From positions 2,234,670-2,298,669 of the forward strand of contig NW_006500178.1 of the NCBI RefSeq assembly GCF_000471905.2: a DNA stretch of 64,000 nt, in the 5' to 3' direction. Source of the stretch: Amborella trichopoda (lineage: Eukaryota > Streptophyta > Magnoliopsida > Amborellales > Amborellaceae). Below the pieces are notes generated by a model. The model did no database searches and was not told the origin of the DNA. It saw nothing but the letters and a program-made list of their open reading frames with translations. The position numbers and the translations under genes were made by a program. Shown in pieces: positions 23,100-30,968 of the stretch (position 1 is the stretch's first letter; each line of letters begins with the position of its first letter).

Positions 23100-23389
23100 A
23101 CAGGTGGATCTCTTCTCCTTTTTTTTTTTTAACATCAGGTGCACCACAGGCTCTTCTCCAAAGCTGTGTCACATTTGGAGCCTTCTCATGTATCATCGAG
23201 GGGCTGAATAGACAACAAACTGCAATGGCACTTCCTTCCACTGGTTGGAATGGAGGTATCCCTAATACCTTCTCTCGTACTCTCCCTGTTCTTCCTCCCT
23301 TTACACTGCCACTACCAAACAACATCGTTGAGGGCTTCTCCTCCTTTTGTCAATCTATGTCAAAGCCTGAGAAGCGCAGTCGCCATTGA
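5631..23389 (+). CDS. TIM22-like (PRAT family) inner-membrane protein translocase subunit
   Basis: Five coding exons: 5631-5805, 22167-22231, 22371-22443, 22524-22577 and 23139-23389 (stop TGA). All introns are GT-AG with matching phases, giving 205 residues. The protein belongs to the Tim17/Tim22/Tim23 (PRAT) family of membrane channel proteins that import preproteins into mitochondria or plastids. Visible landmarks are an acidic N-terminus (1-35), [19 protein letters not shown] (41-59), [15 protein letters not shown] (62-76), [16 protein letters not shown] (81-96), [20 protein letters not shown] (111-130) and [13 protein letters not shown] (about 134-146). From memory it closely resembles Arabidopsis At4g26670/At5g55510 in length (about 210 aa) and in its C-terminus ([12 protein letters not shown]). 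Four glycine-rich hydrophobic segments fit the family. Intron 1 is about 16.4 kb and TE-filled; intron 4 holds the N gap. Mitochondrial versus plastid location cannot be decided from sequence. Confidence 0.95.
5687..5701 (+). promoter_or_regulatory. Telobox-like motif AAACCCTAACCCTAA in first exon
   Basis: A 15-base telomere-like tract inside codons 19-24 of the TIM22-like gene (it encodes part of VNPNPN). Telobox motifs (AAACCCTA) near starts of plant genes are known binding sites for telobox proteins and are linked to Polycomb recruitment or to housekeeping expression. Whether this one acts is inference; it may simply be coding sequence. Confidence 0.35.
5806..8634. other. Proximal part of giant intron 1, no element resolved
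   Basis: Donor GTCCGT at 5806. The first 2.8 kb of the intron is less AT-rich than the intergenic DNA and contains GTT/ATT microsatellite-like tracts (about 7895-7985) and an A/G tract (8050-8078). I see no coding exon, repeat boundary or RNA gene here. Confidence 0.5.
8635..9345 (+). repeat. Repeat C, fullest + copy, hAT-like end
   Basis: It begins CATTGTTTAAAAACTAG, a hAT-style terminus, followed by GGATC-rich sub-terminal sequence (atggatcagt, gtggatcgacg, gtggatcggct). It ends near 'ggtaaaccgctatcc'. The inverse order is present at 20165-20980, so the two copies define the repeat. A short inverted pair (attccagggacgttctttct near 8827 and its complement near 8898) sits inside. No ORF. Confidence 0.6.
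9810..11226. mobile_element. Non-autonomous hAT element with sub-terminal GGAATCGAGATTCC repeats
   Basis: A 1417-bp element in intron 1 of the TIM22-like gene. The termini are CATAGTTATTGG and, from the right end, CATAGTTATCAG, matching the common plant hAT end CAYAGTTATCA. Flanks are GTACAGCC (9802-9809) and GTACAACC (11227-11234), an 8-bp duplication with one mismatch, as expected for hAT. The outer ~400 bp on the left and ~300 bp on the right are packed with variants of the palindrome GGAATCGAGATTCC, probably transposase-binding repeats. No transposase ORF remains. Confidence 0.85.
11353..12660 (+). other. Intron 1 segment with a hAT-like left end, otherwise unassigned
   Basis: TATAGTTATCAAAATC at about 11358 is another hAT-type terminus, followed by repeats of 'gcgatctcg' and 'ggaactcg'. 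The matching right end was not found, so the element is incomplete or its far end has decayed. Open frames at 11421-11801 and 12242-12436 show no family motif. Confidence 0.35.
12668..13030 (-). other. Gly/Tyr-rich coding remnant of unknown origin
   Basis: On the minus strand the sequence repeats a 'MGxYGG' pattern ([20 protein letters not shown]) and then reads [20 protein letters not shown]. Frames shift between repeats. Gly/Tyr/Ser-rich low-complexity tails of this type occur at the C-termini of some plant transposon proteins, but no catalytic domain is nearby. The assignment is open. Confidence 0.3.
13040..14390. other. Intron 1 segment, nothing recognised
   Basis: Strand-asymmetric sequence, poor in G on the + strand between about 13300 and 13800. 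It could be an old LTR or UTR-like region, but no TG..CA ends, primer site or ORF supports that. Confidence 0.4.
14395..15320. repeat. Long-inverted-end repeat D, second copy
   Basis: It starts GTGTTGCATGGACACGGACA and ends in the near-complement ..GTGTCGACACACAACAC. It resembles the better-preserved element at 24096-26398 (GCGTTACATGGACACCGG). The interior is AT-rich with no ORF. The target duplication is not clear, so the boundaries are approximate to a few bases. Confidence 0.5.
15330..15600. repeat. hAT-type end with CCTAGGCG repeats
   Basis: GC-rich repeats of 'gcctaggcgg', 'tcctagg' and 'gcctaggggc', followed by CCCC/GGGG tracts, in otherwise AT-rich DNA. The same kind of sequence starts the hAT remnant at 17545. 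Such sub-terminal repeats are typical of Ac-like hAT elements in plants. The opposite end was not found. Confidence 0.45.
15601..16181. other. Intron 1 segment, nothing recognised
   Basis: No gene or element boundary could be supported in this stretch. Confidence 0.4.
16182..16219 (+). repeat. (GA)n microsatellite
   Basis: About 19 uninterrupted GA units within intron 1 of the TIM22-like gene. Confidence 0.95.
16585..16975 (-). mobile_element. LINE remnant: RNase H domain
   Basis: The minus-strand translation contains [29 protein letters not shown] and, after a stop codon, [20 protein letters not shown]. These match, in order, the RNase H-like domain at the 3' end of plant L1-type non-LTR retrotransposons (AEA..A..LG, E.DA..., R..N..AD.LA). 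No reverse transcriptase is attached. The frame is broken at least twice, so this is a dead fragment. Confidence 0.8.
17030..17540. other. Intron 1 segment, nothing recognised
   Basis: AG/AAT-rich sequence with no gene or element that I can support. Confidence 0.4.
17545..20160 (+). mobile_element. Decayed hAT transposon with DUF659-type transposase
   Basis: It begins near CAATGTTTTAAAAAACGG with GC-rich 'cctggcacctaggtggcc' repeats, a hAT-style end. Fragments of one transposase follow in order on +. 17850-18030 reads [20 protein letters not shown], the linker after a BED zinc finger. 18400-18680 reads [14 protein letters not shown] and [20 protein letters not shown], the DUF659 core. 18890-19200 reads [19 protein letters not shown]. 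19850-20070 reads [12 protein letters not shown] and [20 protein letters not shown], the dimerisation/tail region. Several frameshifts and stops separate the pieces. The right terminus is not visible where repeat C begins. Confidence 0.8.
20165..20980 (-). repeat. Repeat C, minus copy split by a SINE
   Basis: The sequence from 'gcggtttaccatgc' to 'tttttaaacattg' mirrors 8635-9345 in reverse. It includes the complement of the GGATC-rich sub-terminal block and ends at the hAT-like terminus (CAATGTTTAAAAA on the minus strand). A SINE at 20482-20736 interrupts it. Confidence 0.65.
20482..20736 (-). mobile_element. Au-like SINE with 17-bp target duplication
   Basis: The 255-bp insertion is flanked by GGAAATGCCCTCTCAAT (20465-20481) and GGAAATTCCCTCTCAAT (20737-20753), one mismatch in 17. 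On the minus strand it ends 'ccccaattagttgggaaaa' then 'ggctttgacgatgatg'. That is the conserved Au SINE 3' region with a TGA-type tail. Long staggered duplications and a simple tail fit target-primed reverse transcription. It splits a copy of repeat C. Confidence 0.85.
21060..21600. repeat. Inverted-repeat segment (arms ~65 bp)
   Basis: The left arm, about 21222-21286 ('gagaccctcccacacccat', 'aggaccccaaaggatcacc', 'aaatttggca'), is mirrored at about 21339-21400 ('tgccaaattt', 'tggtgatcctttggggtcc', 'atgggtgtgggagggtc'). The spacer is about 50 bp. A directly repeated 'catattgtagaaatg' lies outside both arms (about 21111 and 21550). It is probably a non-autonomous DNA element, but no target duplication was pinned down. 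Confidence 0.6.
22604..23098. other. Assembly gap (N 22653-23053) between CT microsatellites, in intron 4
   Basis: The gap has 401 N. It is bounded left by a (CT)n tract and an (ACGT)n tract, and right by a (CT)n tract. The gap lies wholly inside intron 4 of the TIM22-like gene, so no coding sequence need be missing. The true length is unknown. Confidence 0.95.
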
Positions 23390-23399
23390 TGAGGGTTTT

Positions 23400-24095
23400 A
23401 AGAACAATTGGATTTTTGAGCGAGTGGTACCTGTAAATTATTTCTTTGTAAGTGTGAGAAGACATTCATGAGCGATTTTCTTATTGACAAGAGTTTTGGA
23501 AGTCCCCTTTGAACGGAGTTCGGCATTAGTGTTTTGGTTAAGGGAGAGAGAGAGAGAGAGGGTTCAGTTGATTCTAGTGTTGAGAGAGAGAGAGGGTCAA
23601 TTGTTTCTAGGAGGGATTTGGAAAATGTCGGGTTGGACAGAGTCACCTGGTCCAACCCGGGAATCAGTTCCATTTCAGTTATGTGTTTATATAGGAAAAT
23701 GAGAGTTTAGAAGGGAATTGTCGATTTTGCAGGCGATTTGCTATACTAAAATGGCGATCTGGACCTACTTTTGGTTGGTTCAGTGTTTTTTCAAGTGGTT
23801 TTTCGCCGGTTCTTTATTTTTTATTTTTTCTGCACAGTTAAACGGCAATCCGGAGTGCCCATTCACCAATTTGGGCTGATTTTTGGTGTGCCCCATGCGG
23901 GTCGCCGATCTTTTTTTTTTAAAATCACTGGTCTCTAGTGTTGTTTCTTATTGGCATTTGAATAATTTTAGTGGCCCACATCTAAGTGGGGCGTGTATTT
24001 TCTCCACTGAACATCAAAGAAATGGGAATAAGCGATTAGGGACGTTATGTGTTTGCGTAGCCGCCAAAAAAGAAGATAAATTCTTGTTATGGTCA
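23400..24095. other. 3' flank of the TIM22-like gene
   Basis: Contains short GA microsatellites (about 23543-23561 and 23582-23594) and T-rich tracts. No clear AATAAA signal was found close to the stop at 23389. No other gene is recognised. Confidence 0.4.
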
Positions 24096-24545
24096 GCGTT
24101 ACATGGACACCGGTGTCGTATTTAGTTCGAGTACCTAGTATGTTGGCTTAAAATCTAGTACGGTACGTGTTCATATGTTTATATACACGTGTGCAGACAC
24201 ACATGTATGACATATTTGATACATAAGTACAGTTACTTTCAATTTTTTTCGGTGAATAATTAATTTAAAATTAGAAGCTTGCAATTCAAATTGCATATAG
24301 AGTAATTTACATTTTGGAATTATCAATCACATTTTAATTTAATAAATTAAATCATTTTTATGTTAGATGGTATTTTTTAAAAAGTTTATATGCACCCATA
24401 TAAAATATGCCAATAAATTAATTCATAAGGATATGCATATAATAATTATAATAATATATTAGAAAAACTGTTTACACTAAGACTTTCATGTAATAAAGGG
24501 CACACATAAAGGTATGCCTGTCCTTAATTGTTTCCTTTTAATTAT

Positions 24546-24871
24546 GGAAAAAGTTTATATTAGTGGGAGGTTCTTAACAAACAAATTAAAGCGCATCTGA
24601 AAAATTCATTAGAAGAGGTGCTTTAATGCCCAAAATTCCTCAACTTGATCATCTCAACTTCAAGATGTACGAACACAACAGGATTTCAAGTTTTGGAAAT
24701 AGTGAATCTTGTAATGTATTTTGGACCGTCAATTTTTAAAAATTTCAAGTGTTTATAGATATGCTCAATCTAAACTATTTTTTAAACTTTAAATTTTATA
24801 ATTAGATATGAAAGTAAATTTTCATGCCATTACAAAGATTTCCATTATTGAAATGACATCTTTCCACACCC
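24546..24871 (-). mobile_element. MITE-A copy nested in repeat D, perfect 9-bp TSD
   Basis: The 326-bp insertion begins GGAAAAAGTTTATATTAG and ends TTTCCACACCC. It is flanked by TTTAATTAT at 24537-24545 and 24872-24880. The complementary right arm of the host palindrome lacks it, which independently confirms the insertion and its boundaries. Confidence 0.88.
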
Positions 24872-25191
24872 TTTAATTATTGCTTTCTAGATAATAAATG
24901 CACCATTAGGCATTTGTTGGATTTGACTTTAGTTAGTAGATATAATTAATAAAAATAGAAGTAATATATTCCATTGTTATTTATGTTTTAAATGGTTGAA
25001 ATGGTGGTTATTAGTTATAATGCCACCTCAAATGGTCAGGGTTTAAGTCCCACAAATGCACTATCAATATATGTTTTCACATTATGTGTCGATGTTATAG
25101 ACACACTGTATCCTTTTTGTTGTATACCGGAAGTGTATTTATGGGATTTGAACTTAGGACTATTTGAGATACATGCCATCTATTTAAAATA

Positions 25192-25784
25192 AGGAAATTA
25201 AAAAAAAAACCCAAGACCACACTTTTGATGCATTTTACCTTCAACTTAACTTTTTTTCACTTTTTCCCTCAAAACAAATTTTCTAAAAGAAAAAGATTAT
25301 TTTTTTAAGATAGAAATGCTACAAATCATTTTAGCCAGATTTGATGTTGACTTTTGGACCCCAGTGGCCCATTACCAAAGCGCATCATCACATTGTCGGA
25401 GTGTCGGGCTGTCTTAAGACAACTACCAGATCGAAATTGAGTACTGCTGGACCGCCTTTTACATAGTGTCGGAGCTATGGAATCCAGTAACTCTACTGCC
25501 AGACCGTCCTTTGCAACTCTTAGACCACCGCTCCGTGCAATTTTCGAACCGCACTTTACACAATCCTGAGCCTTACTACTGGATCGTACTTTGCACAATT
25601 CCAGAGCGGGCGGTGTGGTCGAGGTAAAAGTAAGGGAAGGTAGTTTAAGGTTTTTTTTTTTTTTTAAAAAAATTTTTTGTTGGGGTATGCATAGAAAGTG
25701 TATTTTGGGAAAAAAAAAAAATGTAAAAGAAAAGATTAGGTTGGAGGTAAATTGTAGTTTTGGGTTTTTTTTTGTAATTTTTTC
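25192..25784. mobile_element. MULE-E short copy nested at the centre of repeat D, perfect 9-bp TSD
   Basis: The 593-bp element has ends AGGAAATTAAAAAAAAAACCC and, from the right, GAAAAAATTACAAAAAAAAA. It is flanked by TTTAAAATA at 25183-25191 and 25785-25793. The centre (about 25370-25600) holds degenerate units related to the minisatellite in the larger copy at 51144-52577 (for example 'ggaccgccttttacatagtg', 'tcggag'). A 9-bp duplication with inverted ends indicates the Mutator superfamily. No transposase. Confidence 0.87.
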
Positions 25785-26399
25785 TTTAAAATATAAGTAA
25801 CTATAGAATATGTGTTTCTAATATGTTGATTAATTGTATCTACTAACTAAAGTGAAATTGTAGAAATGCCTAATGGTGCATTTATTATCTAGAAAGCAAT
25901 AATTAAGAAGTAACAATTGACCAGTGCATATCTTTATGCACGACCTTTAGTGCGTGAAAGTCTTTATGGTAAAGAGTTCTTTGAATATATTATTATAATT
26001 ACCATATTGATATTCTTATAAATAAATTTATTGCCATATTTTTTATGGGTCCATATGGACTTGAAAAAATACCATCTTTTATAAATGATTTAATTTATTA
26101 AATTTCAATATGATTTATAACCATTTAAAAAAAATAAAAAATAAAATGTGATTTATAATCCAAAACATAAATTACTCTATGTAATTTGAATTTGCAAGGT
26201 TCTAATTTAAAATTATTATTCACCCCAAAAATTTGAAATTAATTGATGTACTTTTGTAAGCATCAAAGATGTTTTACGCATGTGTGTCTGTGCATATAAA
26301 TTTAGGGACATGTTGAAGCTGTAATGGGTTTTGGGTCAATGAACGAGATATGCTATACTCATAATAGACTCGACATCGTGTCAGAGTCCGCATAACACC

Positions 26400-27125
26400 A
26401 CTTCCACTATGCAACAAAAAGGACGCTGCCTGTCTAAAACATCAATACATACTGTGAAAGTATTAATACGGCATGTTGTTGGGATGGTAGGCAATACAAA
26501 CAGTTGTCGATCACATGTCGACATGTGTCAATGCGCAGTGCTACAGAGAATATGGTGTGGTTATGGCCTTAATTTCTCTGAGCTCCAATTTTGTTGATGG
26601 AGGGGAGAGTAGGACATCTAAGTTACGCCTTGTCCGTCCTTATCGGTTACATTCTCTCCATCACTTACCCATTCATTCATTCATTGGAGATGATATACAT
26701 ATATTTATTGGATGATGATGATGATGAGATGGTCATGAGTTTTCAAGAATGTTGTGTATCATTGCATGTTCGACAAAAAAAAAAAATTAATCGCTAAGCG
26801 TGGCCTTATGATAGAGATAAACGTGGCCCTCTTTCTACACTCGAACATTTATGTAGGAGCGAGGTGGGGATATAGTAACCGTGTGGCTATCTGTGAGAGA
26901 GTATGTAGATAAACATTGTATGTGCATAGAAAAACAAGAGAAAAGGTACAACACCAACAAATTTATATGGTTTAGGTCGAAGCTTTATATTTATCGATCT
27001 AAATTTTTAACTGGCTATATTTTTATTATTTTTTAATAAAAAATTATACAAATATGTGGTAGGACAATCACAATGGATTTTAGGATAAAAGAAAATAATA
27101 TAAGCTTATCATCAATAACCAATTT
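26400..27125. other. Intergenic, no gene recognised
   Basis: Includes a GAT triplet run (about 26713-26727) and an LTR-like phrase (about 26950-26985, 'accaacaaatttatatggtt'). No bounded element or gene could be supported. Confidence 0.4.
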
Positions 27126-27129
27126 TGGT

Positions 27130-27765
27130 TTATGCGGTACTCGGGTTGAGGTTTTTCGTGCACAGAGGTTTTCTTTTTCTTTTACACGGTACTCGGGAGG
27201 ATGTTTTCTTTTACGCGGCACTGGGGCAGAGGTTTTCTTTTTCATGGCATTGGGGCAAGAGGTGGTATTTTTTTTTTGAGCAAAATTGCACTTGGGGCCG
27301 GACGTTCTTGTGTGCGGTACAACACTTGGGGTCGGAGGTTTTCTTTTACGCCGCACGACACTTGCGGCCAGAGGTTTTCTTTTGCGTTACACGTGGGTCG
27401 GATGTGGAGTGGTACAATACTTGGGGCGGGAGGTTTTCTTTTACGCCGCACGACACTTGGGCCAAAGGTTTTCTTTTGCGTGGCACGTGTGTCGGATGTT
27501 TTTGTTTTATATGGCACTTGGGGCAGGAGGTTTTTCTTTTGAGCGACACTACATTTGGGGCCGGAGGTTTTCTTTTTCGTGGCACGACACTTGGAGCTTT
27601 TCTTTTGCTCTGATACCATGTTAAAGTTCGAGAGAGCATGCACACAGATATTGTCTTTGTGTGGCACAGTACTTGGGGCCAAGTTCGAGAGAGCATGAGC
27701 GGATATTGTTTTTTGTGTGGCATAGTACTTGGGGCCAAGTTCGAGAGAGCATGAGCGGATGTGGA
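27130..27765. repeat. Tandem repeat array, open in most reading frames
   Basis: About a dozen irregular units carry the phrases 'ggaggttttcttttacgcc', 'gcacgacacttggggcc' and 'gttcgagagagcatgagcgg'. The + strand is rich in G and T. Because units contain few TA or TGA triplets, open frames of 107-162 codons occur on both strands, but none carries a domain. It is probably internal or LTR-adjacent repeat of a dead retroelement (see 27607-27618). Confidence 0.65.
27607..27618 (-). repeat. Primer-binding-site-like motif of an LTR element fossil
   Basis: The minus strand reads TGGTATCAGAGC, the initiator tRNA-Met complement used as primer site by Ty1/copia elements. It directly abuts a TGTTAAAG sequence that could be an LTR edge. 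No LTR pair or pol gene was found, so only a remnant can be claimed; it is old and incomplete. Confidence 0.4.
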
Positions 27766-28229
27766 GTACTAAGTGCTTTTGGGTTGTAGCAAGTAAGTAT
27801 TATTTAAAGGGATTGTATGCTATGAGACCATTTATTTTTTATACAAGAAAGTCACAACCCCTTTTAGCCATTGGATTTCAATAAATGAAAGTTGTCACAA
27901 CATTTGAGAATTTTCAATAATGATTGTGACCTCCTTATATCAAAAGCAAACAGTCTCATTGTAAACAAGTACGTATTTAAAATATACATTTTTATATATC
28001 AAATTAATAAAATACATAATGAACAGTTAAGATAGGCAGTTTCCAGCTTTCTAAATACCAAACAAGTGAAAATACAGCACTACAGTTTATCAAGCAGGGT
28101 TCCCATATTTCAAGCCACCATTATCAAGCAGGGAGGGGGGATAATAAGCGTGTTTGTATATTAAGAGAGAAAGGAAAGGGGATTTTAAGTGAGTTTGTGT
28201 TATTGTTAACAAACAAGGGGGTTCATAAA

Positions 28230-28625
28230 TGAAAAAGTTTTTATAAGTTTCCAACTTTAAAATGTACAATTAAAGTGCACCTAAAAAAATCCATCATAAA
28301 AAGCTGTATTGAAGTTGGAAAACTCTATGATCGATCATCTCGACGTCAAGATGTATGAATACGACAAAAAAACAAAAGATTTTGAGTCCCAAAGATAGTG
28401 TCTTACAACATATTATCTAGATTATATATTTTCAAGATTTTTATGTGTATATAGATTTACTTGATTTGAACTATTTTTGGAGTCTAACGTTTTTATCACT
28501 AGAGGGAAAAGTGGACTCTCATACCATCCTAATAATTTTGACACTAATTTATATTTTATGATAAAATTTGATGGTGAATGTTACTTTGATTGTTTAAGGT
28601 ATGCGACCTTATACAAAACTACACC
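28230..28625 (-). mobile_element. MITE-A copy
   Basis: Starts TGAAAAAGTTTTTATAAG and ends AACTACACC, with the internal family blocks 'gtgcacctaaaaaaatccat' and 'gtttaaggtatgcgacctta'. Flanks GTTCATAAA and ATTCATCAA match at 7 of 9 positions, so the duplication has decayed. Confidence 0.75.
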
Positions 28626-28679
28626 ATTCATCAAAATACCCTATTTAATATTTTTGCCTATTTGCAACTAGTTCAACTC

Positions 28680-30455
28680 ATGACCATGTGTTTTTCTACG
28701 GGTATCTTAAAAATAAATTAAAATATATGGGCAAAGTGTTTAATTATTTCTTCTAAATAATTTGATAAAAATCGAGTTTCTATAATGCCTAGGCCTTATG
28801 AAAAGTAAAGCCTCACCTCAAAATCTTTATTTGGAAAACACTTTAGGCATAAAATATCCCTACGATGGATCTAACATTTCAGGCATAAAATATCCCTATG
28901 ATGGTTCAAAAATGTATTTTAATCATACATTATCAAATTTATAGGTCAAAAAATGGTATCTAAAATGTATTTTAATCATACATTATCAAATTTGTAGCTC
29001 AAAAAATGGTGCTGATTGTATGGATATACCATCATGTAAAAATAAATGGTCTAGATAATGTATTACAATTTTATATTTTTTAGAGCTTCAAAATTTTTTT
29101 TTTTGTTTTTCACAACCATAATGAGAGGTGATCGATTTAAAGGTTTCCCGAGAATTGAATTATAATTTTTGGTGAATTTTGGGGTGAGATTTTATTTTTT
29201 TCCTTTTGTACTTTTTCCTAGGATAAGCTTCCAAAAGTATGGTTCGATAAGTAGGTGCATTTTGTGTATTAGAGGAGAGAGAGAGGGGGGTGGTGGTGCT
29301 TAAGAGAGACAGAGAGAGAGAGAGAGAGAGAGCTGGCAGACAAGGAGTGCGTCTGAGAGTCTATTAAGGACTATTTGCCCGTGCCTATGAGAGAGATAAG
29401 TGGATGGTCCTGTGGGACCAAGCGGTATATTTGGTCTAACGGTGAAAAGGCCGGCAGAAAATGTTAAAAACTTGGTCACGTGAAAGACACTATTTTCACC
29501 TGAGACCAATTGCGCAGTATCATCCCAGGACACCACCTTACAGACACCTTTCTATGGATACACACTAAGGACACCACAATGATGTCTTTCATACTTTAGA
29601 AACTTAAATATATCAAAATTTCTTAGATTTTTACTATAAAGTAATTTATATCATTTAAAATTATATATCTCTTTTCTTTAAACATTGTAAAAAGATAGTC
29701 TCCGAAATGTTAACTTTTTTATATTTTTAACACTCGGGGTCAGATACAAATATTAATATAGGTATTAATATGTATGTAGCATAGCTAATAGGAATATTTA
29801 CTCGGAGCTCGCTACATTTGAAATGCTCCCCTTTTGCAGCCGCCCTTTTATCTTTTTAAAATTATCAAAATTAGTCAACTTATAAAATTGAAACTAGCGA
29901 ATGACAAACAAGCCCTTCACAACTTGGGAGGATGATTGCCGAAACTTTAGGATTTTAAGTATAAACCAAAACGAAGCGAAACCTGGTGCTATCACTTTCG
30001 GGCAGCTTCAGTCAAATTTGGATATGCTTCAACCACAAAAAAAAATACTATATAAAAGTATATTTATTTATTTATTTTATAATTTATAATTTTAATTTTT
30101 TGTATATATTTTATATGTAAATATTTAACTTATTTATATTAAATTTCAAAAAAAATTCGAAGTTTTCTCCCGAATCTACCGAAACACCGAATTGCTTCAT
30201 TTTTTTCACCAACCGAAAAAAACTCCAAAGTGAATCTCACGACATTGCACCATCCTCGGGGAGAGAGAGAGATTGAAGATTAAGGATAAAATAGTATCTC
30301 CAATCCATTGATAAATATGACCGTACCATATTTATGTAAGAATAGGAAGGACGATTAAAGCAGTTAAGAGAGTTGCAGGACTTTGAAAATTAAATTACTC
30401 CATTTCTTTTTTGGGTGCAGTTCGCATACGGATCCTTCCGTCGTAGCTGTAGAGG
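28680..30455. other. AT-rich intergenic with a small duplication and (GA)n
   Basis: 'aggcataaaatatccctac' (about 28847) recurs at about 28881, and 'aaaatgtattttaatcatac' (about 28909) recurs at about 28962. A (GA)n tract lies near 29310-29331. No gene is seen. Confidence 0.5.
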
Positions 30456-30460
30456 TAAGG

Positions 30461-30800
30461 TGTACTTTCGAATTTTATCATGGTATATAATATTGATGTA
30501 AAATGTTCTTAAAATTACCTCAAAATCTATTTTTATATCCAACTATAAAACTTTAAATTTAAAAAATAGTTAAAATCAAATAGATCTATATATGAAAATA
30601 TTGAAAATGGACGGTGTAGATAATATGTTGTAAAACGCACTATTTTTGGGACTTAAAATCTTTTTATTTTTCATGGTCATACATCTTGATGTCGAGAAAA
30701 GGGGTTTTCAACACTAAGATTACCTTTTCGGATGGATTTTTGAGGTGCATCCGTAGTTCTACATTATAAGGTTGCATCCTTATATAAACGTTTTCTTTCT
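30461..30800 (+). mobile_element. MITE-A copy, 5' truncated
   Basis: It carries the core 'aattttatcatggtatata', then 'ggatttttgaggtgcatccg', and ends 'ataaggttgcatccttatat' then 'aaacgttttc'. The left terminal block with GGTTGCAACC is missing. It lies just upstream of the aspartyl protease pseudogene. Confidence 0.65.
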
Positions 30801-30968
30801 TTTAATACTTCAATTTCAGAAAACCCTAGAATCTCATCAACAGCAAAAGCAAAAAGCTCACATCTCTTCACTACCATTACTGCTAACCTGCATCATCATC
30901 TATGAATATGCATTATAGGAAAAGGTTACAACCACACAAAGCATCTTCCTTTCATCGCACGTTCCATG

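Larger units (their letters stand above)
24096..26398. mobile_element. Repeat D: long inverted-repeat (foldback) element with two nested insertions
   Basis: The outer ends GCGTTACATGGACACCGGTGTC and, from the right, GTGTTATGCGGACTCTGACACG start arms that mirror each other almost to the centre. Examples: 'tctagataataaatgcacca' at about 24888 is complemented at about 25869; 'aatttaataaattaaatcat' at about 24336 is complemented near 26083; 'cagacacacatg' at 24195 is complemented at about 26282. Removing MITE-A (24546-24871) and MULE-E (25192-25784) with their duplications leaves about 1.37 kb. No ORF. The superfamily is uncertain because no clean target duplication was seen. Confidence 0.75.

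Noticed and set aside
22560-23325. Long open frames of 152-242 codons on both strands
   Set aside because: They run through the 401-N gap and CT/GA microsatellites; most of the residues are unknown.
23256-23327. Possible extra intron near the end of the TIM22-like gene (GT at 23256, AG at 23327)
   Set aside because: Reading straight through keeps one frame to the conserved C-terminus, while removing this intron would shift the frame.
27033-27738. Six overlapping open frames of 107-162 codons
   Set aside because: They are products of a tandem repeat that lacks stop triplets in both directions. There is no domain, no plausible start context and no splice structure.
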